Positions 50,956 to 59,737 of a DNA stretch of 64,000 bases are shown here, piece after piece. Position numbers and translations under genes: made by a program. The stretch lies in assembly GCA_052246295.1 (NCBI GenBank), contig JBQQCO010000015.1; one strand, written 5' to 3'. Numbering within the stretch: the stretch's first letter is position 1; every line of letters begins with the position of its first letter. The notes under the pieces were generated by a model. The model searched no databases and had not been told where the DNA came from. It saw only the letters and a program-made list of their open reading frames with translations. Source of the DNA: Piscibacillus sp052246295. GTDB taxonomy: Bacteria; Bacillota; Bacilli; Bacillales; Alkalibacillaceae.

Positions 50956-51672
50956 ATGAAAATAAAAGAGTTTACAGAAGAACTAAATAAACATGGTATT
51001 CAATTAACAGAAGAACAACTGAAACAATTCGAAACTTATTTTGAAGTTTTAGTTGAGTGGAATGAAAAAATGAACTTAACCGCCATTACGGATCGAGAAG
51101 TTGTTTATCTAAAACACTTTTTCGATTCAATTTCTGCTGCTTTCTATTTCGATTTTAATAAAGTTGAAAGTGTGTGTGATGTAGGTGCAGGAGCGGGATT
51201 TCCTTCAATCCCGCTCAAAATTATATACCCTCATTTAAATGTGACGATAGTTGATTCTCTAAAGAAACGTATTACGTTTTTAAACCATTTAGCAGATCAA
51301 CTTAATTTAAATGGAGTTGCCTTTTATCACGATAGAGCTGAAACATTTGGTAAGAACAAGAAGTTTCGTGAAACCTTTGATGTTGTAATGGCACGAGCAG
51401 TGGCTAGAACATCAGTGCTAAGTGAGTTATGTTTACCATTAGTCAAACCAGGTGGGCAATTTATTATGATGAAAGCTGCTAAGTTTGAAGAAGAAAAAGA
51501 ACAAGGTGACTTAGCTATCAAAACATTAGGTGGCGAGTGGAATGAGGTCCATTCCTTTGAGTTACCTGTTGAAAATAGCGAACGTCATATTGCCATTGTT
51601 GATAAAAAACGTAAGACACCTAAGAAGTACCCAAGAAAACCAGGGACGCCAAATAAGGATCCAATCGAGTAG
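50956..51672 (+). CDS. rsmG: 16S rRNA (guanine527-N7)-methyltransferase RsmG
   Basis: A 238-residue SAM-dependent methyltransferase. The SAM motif is CDVGAGAGFPSIPLKI and the KKRITFLNHLA segment is next, both typical of RsmG/GidB. The C-terminal ~25 residues are basic (KKRKTPKKYPRKPGTPNK). The ATG at 50956 is six bases after AGAGG; the ATG at 50950 overlaps that site. It ends the mnmE-mnmG-rsmG operon. Confidence 0.95.
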   Translation: MKIKEFTEELNKHGIQLTEEQLKQFETYFEVLVEWNEKMNLTAITDREVVYLKHFFDSISAAFYFDFNKVESVCDVGAGAGFPSIPLKIIYPHLNVTIVDSLKKRITFLNHLADQLNLNGVAFYHDRAETFGKNKKFRETFDVVMARAVARTSVLSELCLPLVKPGGQFIMMKAAKFEEEKEQGDLAIKTLGGEWNEVHSFELPVENSERHIAIVDKKRKTPKKYPRKPGTPNKDPIE

Positions 51673-51815
51673 GGAATTGTCGTATTTTTAGTTATTTTGA
51701 CGTAAAGTTAAATCTAGTAATCTATAAAATTCACTTCTACCAATTATAAGTTTATGGTAAAATAAAGATAGTGAATCACACATACAGTTAATCATATTAA
51801 TGATAAGAAATGTAA

Positions 51816-51831
51816 TGTTTCACGTGAAACA
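51816..51831. promoter_or_regulatory. parS site 1 (upstream of noc)
   Basis: TGTTTCACGTGAAACA, a perfect 16-bp parS palindrome, located 68 bases before the noc start codon. It is bound by Spo0J (ParB) for origin segregation and SMC loading. Confidence 0.95.
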
Positions 51832-51898
51832 TTACATTTTTTAAGATACATAATTAAATATTATAAGGATTCATTGAATTTTGAAGGTAGGTGCCTAA

Positions 51899-52741
51899 AT
51901 GAGTTCGTTAAGTAAGTTATTCGGAAAAAATGAACCGAAAAACGAAGAAAGCTATAACAACGAAATAGTTGAACTACCAGTTAAAGATATTCAACCCAAT
52001 CAATATCAGCCACGCACCATTTTTGACGACAAGAAAATCGATGAATTAGCCCAAACGATTAGGACACATGGGATAATTCAACCGATTGTTGTGCGTAAAA
52101 CTGAAGGTGAGTCGGGTTATGAACTCATTGCTGGTGAAAGAAGATGGAGAGCGGTTCAAACATTAGAGTGGGAAAATATCCCCGCAATCGTAAAAGACAT
52201 GACCGACACTCAAACTGCATCGGTGGCTCTAATTGAGAACTTACAACGTGAAGAACTCACAGTCATTGAGGAAGCAATCGCATACGATCAATTGCTTCAG
52301 ATTCATGGATTAACACAAGAGGCATTAGCTCAACGCTTAGGGAAAAGTCAATCAACGATCGCTAATAAATTGCGACTATTGAAACTGCCAAGTGTGGTGC
52401 AGCAGTCTATTTTAAATAAAGAGATTACAGAACGTCATGCACGAGCGTTAATAGCTTTAAAAGAACCAGAGCTACAAGAGAAAGCTTTAACTGAAATAAT
52501 TGCAAAACAATTAAATGTTAAACAATCTGAAGAGTATGTGAAATTACTACTAAACCCTGAAGAAAAGACGCCTAAAAAGAAGAAGCCACAAGTTAAAGGC
52601 GTTAATAAAGACGTGCGCATTGCATTGAATACGATTAGACAATCTTTAAGTATGGTTAAAGACACTGGTATGGATGTTGAAACAGAGGAAAATGACTCTG
52701 ATGAGTTTTATGAAATTAAAATAAAAATACCAAAAAAATAG
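51899..52741 (+). CDS. noc: Nucleoid occlusion protein Noc
   Basis: A 280-residue ParB paralogue that prevents division over the chromosome. The N-terminal amphipathic helix (MSSLSKLFGK) can target the membrane, as known for Noc. The CTP-binding domain has GERRWRA and ENLQREEL, followed by the HTH with SQSTIANKLRLLKLP. Its C-terminal dimer domain differs from Spo0J. A cognate NBS lies at 4103-4116. It has its own terminator. Confidence 0.93.
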   Translation: MSSLSKLFGKNEPKNEESYNNEIVELPVKDIQPNQYQPRTIFDDKKIDELAQTIRTHGIIQPIVVRKTEGESGYELIAGERRWRAVQTLEWENIPAIVKDMTDTQTASVALIENLQREELTVIEEAIAYDQLLQIHGLTQEALAQRLGKSQSTIANKLRLLKLPSVVQQSILNKEITERHARALIALKEPELQEKALTEIIAKQLNVKQSEEYVKLLLNPEEKTPKKKKPQVKGVNKDVRIALNTIRQSLSMVKDTGMDVETEENDSDEFYEIKIKIPKK

Positions 52742-52757
52742 ATATTAAGTCTTAATT

Positions 52758-52787
52758 TCCCATCTTTTTGAAGATGGGAGTTTTTTT
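52758..52787 (+). terminator. Terminator after noc
   Basis: CCCATCTT-TTTG-AAGATGGG is followed by a T-rich run AGTTTTTTT. Confidence 0.85.
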
Positions 52788-52869
52788 CTATCATATTTAT
52801 CTAACATTTCTATGGTTATCGTGATAAAATAGTAGTATTGAAAAACTTTTAGATTAGGCAGGTGACATT

Positions 52870-53643
52870 ATGGGGAGAGTCATTGCCATTGCAAACCAAA
52901 AAGGTGGAGTAGGTAAGACAACGACTGCAGTTAACCTTAGTGCATGTCTTGCATATGAGGGGAATAAAGTCTTATTAATTGATATTGACCCACAAGGAAA
53001 TGCAACAAGTGGCATTGGTATAAACAAAGGGGATATGTCCTCTTGTATATATGACGTATTAATAGAAGAAGAGGATCCAAAACTAGTTCGAGTTCCCTCG
53101 AATGTTCCCAACTTGGATGCGATTCCAGCAACTATACAATTAGCTGGTTCTGAAATAGAACTAGTACCTACGATTTCTAGAGAATTAAGATTAAGAAAGT
53201 CTTTAGAAAATGTAAGAGATGAATATGATTACATTATTATTGATTGCCCGCCATCTTTAGGGTTATTGACTTTAAATGCCTTAACGGCAGCAGATAGTGT
53301 CATTATTCCAGTACAGTGTGAATATTACGCTTTAGAGGGTCTTAGCCAGTTACTTAATACAGTACGTTTAGTACAAAAACGTTTGAATCAAGACCTTATG
53401 ATTGAGGGCGTTTTGCTAACTATGTTAGATGCTAGAACAAATTTAGGTCTTCAAGTTATTGAGGAAGTTAAAAAGTACTTCCAAGATAAAGTCTTTAATT
53501 CAATTGTCCCTCGTAATATCCGACTTGGTGAAGCTCCAAGTCATGGTGAGCCGATCATTACATATGATCCTAAATCAAAAGGTGCAGAGATTTATTCTGA
53601 ATTAGCGAAGGAAGTGATGGCAAATGGCCAGAGGGTTGGGTAA
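52870..53643 (+). CDS. soj: Chromosome partitioning ATPase Soj (ParA)
   Basis: A 257-residue ParA/MinD-type ATPase. The deviant Walker A KGGVGKTT is at 11-18 and the switch segment IDIDPQGNATSG follows. IDCPPSLGLLTLNAL is the Walker B region. In B. subtilis Soj controls DnaA activity and, with Spo0J, segregation. The ATG follows GCAGGTGAC. It overlaps spo0J by 20 bases. Confidence 0.96.
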   Translation: MGRVIAIANQKGGVGKTTTAVNLSACLAYEGNKVLLIDIDPQGNATSGIGINKGDMSSCIYDVLIEEEDPKLVRVPSNVPNLDAIPATIQLAGSEIELVPTISRELRLRKSLENVRDEYDYIIIDCPPSLGLLTLNALTAADSVIIPVQCEYYALEGLSQLLNTVRLVQKRLNQDLMIEGVLLTMLDARTNLGLQVIEEVKKYFQDKVFNSIVPRNIRLGEAPSHGEPIITYDPKSKGAEIYSELAKEVMANGQRVG

Positions 53644-54451
53644 AGGTTTAGAAGAACTTTTTGGTGTAGAAGAAGAAAGTGTACAAGAAATTGAAATAAA
53701 GGATATACGTCCAAACCCTTACCAACCTAGAAAAAACTTCGAAGCTGATGCGATTGAAGAACTGAAAGATTCAATTTTGCAGTACGGTGTTCTTCAACCA
53801 ATCATTGTACGTAAAGCAATCAAAGGATATGAGATTGTTGTTGGGGAAAGACGTTTCCGAGCCTCAAAAGAGGGTGGATTAAAGACAATTCCTGCGGTTG
53901 TTCGTGAGTTAACAGACGAACAAATGATGGAGTTAGCACTTCTTGAAAACCTTCAACGTGAAGATTTAAGTCCAATGGAAGAAGCAGAGGCTTATGAACG
54001 ACTTATTCACGAACTTAAAATTAAACAGGATGAGTTAGCAAAACGTTTAGGTAAAAGTCGACCGCATATCGCTAACATGATGCGTTTATTATCATTGCCT
54101 GAAAAAGTACGAGCAATGATTAATAGCAAAGAATTAACGATGGGGCATGGTCGTGCTTTATTAGCGTTAAAAGAAGAAGAGGAAATGTTACTTGTTGCAG
54201 ATAAAATTCGCAAAGAACATCTTAATGTTCGCCAAGTAGAAAAACTCATTACACAGTTAAATGAAAAGAAAAAGAAGAAAAAGAAAACAACTAAAAAAGA
54301 TGTTTTTATATCATCTAAAGAAGCTGAACTAAGGGATTTATTTGGAACAAGTGTTAATATTCAACAAGGGAAACGAAAAGGGAAAATTGAAATCGAGTAT
54401 TTTGATCAAGAAGATTTAAACAGAATACTAGAGTTAATGACTAATAATTAA
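53624..54451 (+). CDS. spo0J: Chromosome partitioning protein Spo0J (ParB)
   Basis: A 275-residue parS-binding CTPase. It starts MARGLGKGLEELFG, then the CTPase motifs GERRFRA and ENLQREDL, the HTH (GKSRPHIANMMRLLSLP), and a Lys-rich linker (KKKKKKKTTKKD) before the dimer domain. Three parS sites are present nearby. It is coupled to soj by overlap. Confidence 0.96.
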   Translation: MARGLGKGLEELFGVEEESVQEIEIKDIRPNPYQPRKNFEADAIEELKDSILQYGVLQPIIVRKAIKGYEIVVGERRFRASKEGGLKTIPAVVRELTDEQMMELALLENLQREDLSPMEEAEAYERLIHELKIKQDELAKRLGKSRPHIANMMRLLSLPEKVRAMINSKELTMGHGRALLALKEEEEMLLVADKIRKEHLNVRQVEKLITQLNEKKKKKKKTTKKDVFISSKEAELRDLFGTSVNIQQGKRKGKIEIEYFDQEDLNRILELMTNN

Positions 54452-54455
54452 TTGA

Positions 54456-54484
54456 GAAACTCGCCGAATTAGGCGAGTTTTCTT
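54456..54484 (+). terminator. Terminator after spo0J
   Basis: AAACTCGCC-GAATTA-GGCGAGTTT is followed by TCTTT. Confidence 0.8.
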
Positions 54485-54519
54485 TAAACTTAATGTTCTA
54501 TATTGCTTGATTTCATAGA

Positions 54520-54535
54520 TGTTTCACGTGAAACA
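54520..54535. promoter_or_regulatory. parS site 2 (after spo0J)
   Basis: TGTTTCACGTGAAACA, identical to sites 1 and 3, in the spacer between spo0J and the DUF554 gene. Confidence 0.95.
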
Positions 54536-54566
54536 TCTTACATATTTATAACGAGTTAGGATGGTT

Positions 54567-55289
54567 ATGTTGGCGTTAATGGGAGTTATCGTGAATGGTA
54601 TATGTATATTATTAGGTACTTTACTAGGTTTATTTTTTACAAAGATCCCCGAAAGAATTAAAGAAACGATTATGAGTGGAATAGGATTAACTGTAATCTT
54701 AATTGGTTTATCGATGGCTTTTACGTCAGATCGTATTATTGTTGTTCTATTGAGCTTAGTAACAGGCGCCATTATTGGAGAAGGGATTGATTTGGATGAA
54801 AAACTAAATCGAATCGGTTCCCACATTGAAGTTAAATTTAAAAAGCCAGGTCAAGAATCACGTATAGCAGAAGGGTTTGTAACTGCTTCACTTATTTTTG
54901 TGATTGGAGCAATGGCGGTAGTAGGTGCTTTAGATAGTGGTTTAAGAGGAGATCATGGTATATTATATACAAAATCTATTATTGATGGATTTGTTGCATT
55001 AGTTCTAACCACAACAATGGGGTTTGGAGTTGTTTTCTCAGCTATACCTGTAGTGTTGTATGAGGGAGGAATCGCACTCTTTGCCACCCAAATTAACAAT
55101 TGGTTGCCACAAGATATATTAGATTTATTTATAGAAGATATGACTTCCACAGGTGGACTTTTAATATTCGCTATAGGTCTTAATTTATTAAAGATTACTG
55201 ACATAAGGGTAGCGAACTTGTTGCCGAGTTTGGTAACAGTTGGCTTTATATTATACATTTACACTCAAGTGCAGCAATTATTTTCATAG
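54567..55289 (+). CDS. DUF554 family membrane protein
   Basis: A 240-residue membrane protein with about seven hydrophobic segments. The N-terminal GVIVNGICILLGTLLG, the GEGIDLDEKLNRIG loop and the FVIGAMAVVGALDSGLRGDH motif are those of the DUF554 (YdfK/YqgA) family, whose function is unknown. The ATG at 54567 follows AGGA at five bases; the one at 54561 is directly on it. It stands alone between parS site 2 and a terminator. Confidence 0.85.
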   Translation: MLALMGVIVNGICILLGTLLGLFFTKIPERIKETIMSGIGLTVILIGLSMAFTSDRIIVVLLSLVTGAIIGEGIDLDEKLNRIGSHIEVKFKKPGQESRIAEGFVTASLIFVIGAMAVVGALDSGLRGDHGILYTKSIIDGFVALVLTTTMGFGVVFSAIPVVLYEGGIALFATQINNWLPQDILDLFIEDMTSTGGLLIFAIGLNLLKITDIRVANLLPSLVTVGFILYIYTQVQQLFS

Positions 55290-55291
55290 TT

Positions 55292-55321
55292 AAGGAGCTC
55301 AGTATTACTGAGCTCCTTTTA
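55292..55321. terminator. Bidirectional terminator between DUF554 gene and yyaC
   Basis: AAGGAGCTCAGT-ATT-ACTGAGCTCCTT followed by TT on the plus strand. The last codons of yyaC lie inside the stem. Confidence 0.8.
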
Positions 55322-55892
55322 GTTTAAATACAGAATGATGTTGTTTCAAATGGTTGTCTGTATAATACAGTGCTTGAGCGATTTGTTTTGCCATGTTCAT
55401 AACAACAGAAAGCCTAGTGTTTTGCAGAACACTAAAATCCATAAAACCACTTACGTTAACATAACCCTTGATAGATAAATGTCCAACATCAGGAAGGTCT
55501 TTTCTTACTGCTGCTCCAGGGGTTAAAGAACCAAGGCAAGTCTCAACAGAGTTTACTTTTTTCATGTTTGATAGGGCAGCATCAATGGCAATAATGAAAG
55601 GGTTAAAATGTTGTTCGTGTATGTGTAGAATCGTTTCCTCTAAGTTCTTAGCATGTACAGGATCGTCAATCGTTCCATATACATGAAGTTTAGAGATCGG
55701 TTTATGTGTTAAGTAGTGACCTACAAATGGTCCTAAACTATCTCCAGTAGAACGATCGGTTCCAATACATAAAATAACGGTCGGTTGATCATGGGGGACA
55801 TGTTGCTTAATGAAATGAAAAAGATTATGACTGAATTGTGTGTGCTCAATACTTAGATTAATAGAGTTTGGATTATCATTGAATAAAGTCAT
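55305..55892 (-). CDS. yyaC: Sporulation protein YyaC (GPR-like fold, DUF1256)
   Basis: A 195-residue YyaC-family protein related to the spore germination protease GPR. The signature ILCIGTDRSTGDSLGPFVG is near residues 42-60 (core GTDRSTGDSLGP), and the DAALSNMKKVNSVETC segment follows. Exact function is unknown; B. subtilis yyaC is sporulation-expressed. The ATG follows GGGGTCTG. It is the only minus-strand gene between soj and rpsF, as in B. subtilis. Confidence 0.9.
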   Translation of the reverse strand: MTLFNDNPNSINLSIEHTQFSHNLFHFIKQHVPHDQPTVILCIGTDRSTGDSLGPFVGHYLTHKPISKLHVYGTIDDPVHAKNLEETILHIHEQHFNPFIIAIDAALSNMKKVNSVETCLGSLTPGAAVRKDLPDVGHLSIKGYVNVSGFMDFSVLQNTRLSVVMNMAKQIAQALYYTDNHLKQHHSVFKLKGAQ

Positions 55893-55966
55893 ACTTCAGA
55901 CCCCTTGTACATATTTTTACTAGTATATGGCGTATTTGTTTTAGATATACATAAGGGGTTGAAGAA

Positions 55967-56989
55967 ATGCTAGCAGGATTAAAATGGATTGGATTAATTG
56001 TAGCAACAATGATTGGTGCTGGTTATGCTTCAGGTCGAGAAATATGGGAATTTTTTGGCCATGAAAGTGGACTAGCTATTTTATTATTTACGGTTATGTT
56101 TATCATTAGTTGTATTGTTGTCTTGACGATTAGTTACGAACTGAAGACAGAACACTACTTACCAGTTCTGCAAACATTAGTAGGGAAGAAGTTTGCTAAT
56201 TTTTATGACTGGGGGATTTTATTATACTTATTTACCATGTTATTTGTGATGATCTCAGGTAGTGGGGCAACAGTCCATATATTAGAGTTACCCTATTTCT
56301 TAGGTGTTATTTTAATTATTATACTATTAATAGTAGTCATTCCTTATGGGATGGATGGGATTTTATCTATAAATCGTTTTTTATTACCGCTGTTAATAGT
56401 TGGATTAACCATTGTATTAATTATGTTTATTTACCATGAAAGGGTACCATTGATCTTTCATTATATTAAACAATCTAACTGGGCATCTTCCATACCATTT
56501 ACATCATTAAATATAGTGCCGTTAATAGCAGTGATTGGGGCCATAGGCAAAGAAATTGAGGGAAAAGCAGAAATTTATGTGGCGAGTATTGGCAGTGGGC
56601 TTATTTTAGGTGTTATTTCGTATTTATATAACATTAGTTTAATTCATGTTTCAGATCAGTTATTCTTTTATGAGATTCCATTGTTTGCGATACTAAATGG
56701 TTATCCAATCCAAATGTTTTTTATTATGTCACTACTGTTATGGTTTGCAATCTATACTACAGCTATAACTAGTTTATTCGGTTTAATTGCTCGAATTAAA
56801 GAGTACTTTAAATGTAACAAAGGCGTCTTAGGTGTATTATTAATTTTAGCAGCTGTTCCGTTTACATTAGTAGGATTTTCGAATTTAATTAGCTATTTAT
56901 ACCCTTTATATGGAATTGTAAATATATATGTTTTAGCAATGATTTTACTTTTCCCAATTCTAAGACGAGCCAATGAAAAGAAAATCTGA
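55967..56989 (+). CDS. YkvI family membrane protein
   Basis: A 340-residue protein with about ten TM segments. The N-terminus IGLIVATMIGAGYASGREIWEFF, given by its core MIGAGYASGREI, is the hallmark of the YkvI group in the APC-like transporter superfamily. A later glycine/glutamate segment AVIGAIGKEIEGKAE fits a transport role. Substrate is unknown. The ATG follows AAGGGG. It is followed by the DUF951 gene. Confidence 0.82.
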   Translation: MLAGLKWIGLIVATMIGAGYASGREIWEFFGHESGLAILLFTVMFIISCIVVLTISYELKTEHYLPVLQTLVGKKFANFYDWGILLYLFTMLFVMISGSGATVHILELPYFLGVILIIILLIVVIPYGMDGILSINRFLLPLLIVGLTIVLIMFIYHERVPLIFHYIKQSNWASSIPFTSLNIVPLIAVIGAIGKEIEGKAEIYVASIGSGLILGVISYLYNISLIHVSDQLFFYEIPLFAILNGYPIQMFFIMSLLLWFAIYTTAITSLFGLIARIKEYFKCNKGVLGVLLILAAVPFTLVGFSNLISYLYPLYGIVNIYVLAMILLFPILRRANEKKI

Positions 56990-57022
56990 TAAAATAACGT
57001 TGTAAATAAAAGAAGGGAAGGG

Positions 57023-57226
57023 ATGGTTACTATGGTTGAACAAAAGTTTGACTTAAATGATGTTGTTGAGATGAAGAAACCCCATCCATGTGGTGCTAAT
57101 GAGTGGAAAATCATTCGTATGGGTATGGATATCCGCATAAAATGCCAAGGTTGCAACCATAGTGTATTAGTACCGAGAAAGAAATTCGAAAAAAAGTTAA
57201 AAAAAATTATTCAAAAAGCAGACTAA
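57023..57226 (+). CDS. DUF951 small zinc-ribbon-like protein (YyzM)
   Basis: A 67-residue protein with MKKPHPCGANEWKIIRMG, IRIKCQGCNHSVLVPR and a basic end. The Cys pattern (HPCG, CQGC) suggests a metal-binding knuckle. This is the DUF951/YyzM family of unknown function, found beside ychF and parB in many Firmicutes. An alternative start at 57032 gives 64 residues. parS site 3 begins five bases after its stop. Confidence 0.88.
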   Translation: MVTMVEQKFDLNDVVEMKKPHPCGANEWKIIRMGMDIRIKCQGCNHSVLVPRKKFEKKLKKIIQKAD

Positions 57227-57230
57227 AAAA

Positions 57231-57246
57231 TGTTTCACGTGAAACA
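57231..57246. promoter_or_regulatory. parS site 3 (before ychF)
   Basis: TGTTTCACGTGAAACA, the third identical parS, between the DUF951 gene and its terminator. Confidence 0.95.
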
Positions 57247-57277
57247 TTTTCGAATTTTCTTCTATATTTTCGTTCAA

Positions 57278-57309
57278 ACAGAGGCAAAATTGCCTTTGTT
57301 TTTTTATTT
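57278..57309 (+). terminator. Terminator before ychF
   Basis: AACAGAGGCAA-AA-TTGCCTTTGTT is followed by TTTTTT. Confidence 0.8.
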
Positions 57310-57402
57310 TCTTTATAACTTGTGTTTTTATCTTCATAAATCTATAATTGTTATGGACTAATCTTGTAGGTTGGGTACGGAATTGAAGGAGTGTAAAAAT
57401 AT

Positions 57403-58503
57403 ATGTCATTAACTGCTGGAATTGTTGGTTTACCGAACGTTGGTAAATCGACGTTATTTAACGCGATAACACAAGCTGGTGCATTATCAGCTAACTATCC
57501 ATTCGCGACGATAGACCCGAATGTAGGAATTGTAGAAGTGCCAGACCATCGTCTTCAAACATTAACAGAGATGGTTACCCCGAAAAAAACAATTCCAACG
57601 TCTTTTGAATTCACAGATATCGCTGGAATTGTTGAAGGGGCTAGTAAAGGTGAAGGCTTAGGTAACCAATTTTTATCTCATATTAGACAAGTTGATGCGA
57701 TTTGTCATGTTGTACGTTGTTTTGAAGATGAAAATATCACGCACGTATCTGGACGGGTGGATCCTATTTCAGACATCGAAACAATTAATTTAGAGTTAAT
57801 TTTAGCCGACCTAGAGACCATTATGAAACGCTATGAAAAAGTAGCAAAATTGGCTAAACAAAAAGTGAAAGATGCACAGTTTGAGTTTGAAATTTTAGAA
57901 AAGCTTAAAAATGCTTTTGAAAATGAACAGCCAGCACGTGCATTAGAATTTACAAAAGAACAAGAGAAGTACGTCAAGCAACTACACCTACTAACTACTA
58001 AGCCGATCTTATATGTTGCTAATGTTGGTGAAGATGAGCTTCTAGATGTAGATAACAACGAAAATGTACAAAAGGTTAAAGAGTATGCCGCGAATGAAGG
58101 GGCAGGCGTTATTGTTGTTTGTGCAAAAGTTGAATCTGAAATTGCGGAACTAGAAGGAGAAGAAAAAGAAGAGTTTTTACAAGAACTTGGCATAGAGGAA
58201 TCAGGGTTAGACCAATTAATTAAGGCGTCCTACGACATGCTAGGGTTGGCAACTTATTTCACAGCTGGTGAGCAAGAGGTTAGAGCATGGACTTTCAAGA
58301 AAGGAATGACAGCCCCACAAACAGCTGGAATCATTCATACTGATTTTGAACGTGGGTTTATCCGTGCAGAGACGGTTTCTTATGATGATTTAGTTGAGGC
58401 TGGTTCAATGGCTAAAGCAAAAGATGCTGGTAAAGTTCGATTAGAAGGTAAAGAATATATCGTCCAAGATGGCGATGTAATACATTTCCGTTTTAACGTA
58501 TAA
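57403..58503 (+). CDS. ychF: Redox-regulated ATPase YchF (Obg family)
   Basis: A 366-residue Obg-like ATPase. It has the P-loop GLPNVGKST at 8-16, a switch DIAGIVEGASKGEGLGNQ and a C-terminal TGS domain (FTAGEQEVRAWTFKKGMTAPQ, cited here as AWTFKKGMTAPQ). It has the YchF-type NVGE in the G4 position, which selects ATP over GTP. The ATG follows GAAGGAG. Confidence 0.96.
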   Translation: MSLTAGIVGLPNVGKSTLFNAITQAGALSANYPFATIDPNVGIVEVPDHRLQTLTEMVTPKKTIPTSFEFTDIAGIVEGASKGEGLGNQFLSHIRQVDAICHVVRCFEDENITHVSGRVDPISDIETINLELILADLETIMKRYEKVAKLAKQKVKDAQFEFEILEKLKNAFENEQPARALEFTKEQEKYVKQLHLLTTKPILYVANVGEDELLDVDNNENVQKVKEYAANEGAGVIVVCAKVESEIAELEGEEKEEFLQELGIEESGLDQLIKASYDMLGLATYFTAGEQEVRAWTFKKGMTAPQTAGIIHTDFERGFIRAETVSYDDLVEAGSMAKAKDAGKVRLEGKEYIVQDGDVIHFRFNV

Positions 58504-58524
58504 TTAATAGGGTTAAATTAATAG

Positions 58525-58553
58525 TTGTTAGTAGAGGTTATTTTTGATATAAT
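58525..58553 (+). promoter_or_regulatory. SigA promoter of the rpsF operon
   Basis: TTGTTA (58525-58530), a 17-base spacer and TATAAT (58548-58553), about 82 bases before the rpsF start. Confidence 0.85.
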
Positions 58554-58581
58554 ACTTTATTGTGAGTAATTAGATTTACTC

Positions 58582-58613
58582 CTTGCTCCATATTATTCTA
58601 TGGGGCCGCAAAG
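58582..58613 (+). promoter_or_regulatory. S6:S18-type ribosomal protein leader (rpsF autoregulation)
   Basis: The hairpin CTTGC-TCCATA-TTATTC-TATGGGG-CCG-CAAAG has an outer stem (CTTGC/GCAAAG), an inner stem (TCCATA/TATGGG) and a CCG bulge on the 3' side. That architecture is what is known for the S6:S18 leader, where the S6-S18 complex binds and represses rpsF-ssb-rpsR. Position in the leader fits. Confidence 0.55.
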
Positions 58614-58634
58614 TCCAAGAGGAGGTGAAGACGG

Positions 58635-58925
58635 ATGACTAAATACGAAATCATGTATATCATCCGCCCAGATGTTGAAGAAGAAGCTCGTAAAGCTGAG
58701 ATTGAGCGTCTTCACAACGTGTTAACAGATAATGGCGCGGAGATTACAAATGTTGATGAAATGGGTCAACGTCGTCTTGCGTATGAAATTAACGATTACC
58801 GTGATGGTTACTACGTTGTTGTTAATTTCGAAGGCGATTCTACTGCAGTAGACGAATTCGGTCGTACAGCTAAGTTCTCTGAAGACGTAATTCGTCATAT
58901 GGCAATTCGCGAAGACGATCAATAA
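58635..58925 (+). CDS. rpsF: 30S ribosomal protein S6
   Basis: A 96-residue S6 beginning MTKYEIMYIIRPDVEEEARK and containing RRLAYEINDYRDGYYVV. The ATG follows GAGGAGG. First gene of the rpsF-ssb-rpsR operon, with ssb 12 bases further on. Confidence 0.97.
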   Translation: MTKYEIMYIIRPDVEEEARKAEIERLHNVLTDNGAEITNVDEMGQRRLAYEINDYRDGYYVVVNFEGDSTAVDEFGRTAKFSEDVIRHMAIREDDQ

Positions 58926-58937
58926 GGAGTGTTTGAT

Positions 58938-59426
58938 GTGTTAAACCGAGTAGTTTTAGTTGGAAGATTAACAAAAGACCCTGATTTACGTTATACGCCA
59001 AACGGAGTAGCAGTTGCGAACTTTACATTAGCTGTAAACCGACCTTTCTCTAATCAGCAAGGAAATCGTGAGGCTGACTTCATTAACTGTGTTATATGGA
59101 GACGCCAAGCAGAGAATCTTGCGAATTATATGAAGAAAGGGAGCATGGTAGGTGTAGACGGTCGTATCCAGACTCGTAGTTTCGATGGTCAAGACGGGAA
59201 ACGCGTATTCATTACGGAAGTCGTAGCAGAGAGCGTTCAGTTCTTAGAATCAAAAGGGTCATCTCAAGGTGGACAGAACATGCAAGGAAGTCCAGCTCCG
59301 AACACATCAAACCAAGGTGCGCCAAATCAAAATCAAGGCGGATTCGATCAGTCTCAACAAGACAACAATCCATTTGAAGATAAAGGTGAGCCGGTAGACC
59401 TATCAGATGACGATCTACCATTTTAA
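58938..59426 (+). CDS. ssb: Single-stranded DNA-binding protein SsbA
   Basis: A 162-residue SSB. The OB fold (1-105) starts LNRVVLVGRLTKDPDLRYTP. A Gln/Asn/Gly-rich linker (about 110-148) leads to the acidic tip DLSDDDLPF, the docking tail for replication and repair proteins. The GTG at 58938 is eight bases after AAGGAG; the in-frame GTG at 58929 overlaps that site. Confidence 0.96.
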   Translation: MLNRVVLVGRLTKDPDLRYTPNGVAVANFTLAVNRPFSNQQGNREADFINCVIWRRQAENLANYMKKGSMVGVDGRIQTRSFDGQDGKRVFITEVVAESVQFLESKGSSQGGQNMQGSPAPNTSNQGAPNQNQGGFDQSQQDNNPFEDKGEPVDLSDDDLPF

Positions 59427-59457
59427 TCAATTATTGTAATCAAAGGAGGGTTATCAG

Positions 59458-59682
59458 ATGGCACGTCGTGGACGTAAGCGTAGAAAGGTGTGTTATTTCA
59501 AGTCGAACGGAATTACACACATCGACTATAAAGATGTTGATTTATTAAGACGTTTCGTTTCTGAGCGTGGTAAAATTTTACCTCGTCGTGTAACAGGAAC
59601 TTCTGCTAAATATCAACGTAAATTGACTAAAGCAATCAAACGCGCTAGACAAATGGCTTTATTACCATATGTTAGCGAATAA
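59458..59682 (+). CDS. rpsR: 30S ribosomal protein S18
   Basis: A 74-residue basic S18 with KRRKVCYFKSNGITHIDYKD-like text (core RRKVCYF) and the end IKRARQMALLPYVSE. The ATG follows AAAGGAGG. Last gene of the operon before a strong terminator. Confidence 0.97.
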   Translation: MARRGRKRRKVCYFKSNGITHIDYKDVDLLRRFVSERGKILPRRVTGTSAKYQRKLTKAIKRARQMALLPYVSE

Positions 59683-59692
59683 TAAACTAAAT

Positions 59693-59727
59693 AAAACGAC
59701 TTACCTCTTATGGGTAAGTCGTTTTTT
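59693..59727 (+). terminator. Terminator after rpsR
   Basis: AAACGACTTACC-TCTTAT-GGGTAAGTCGTTT followed by TTTATA. Confidence 0.88.
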
Positions 59728-59737
59728 ATATGAGATC

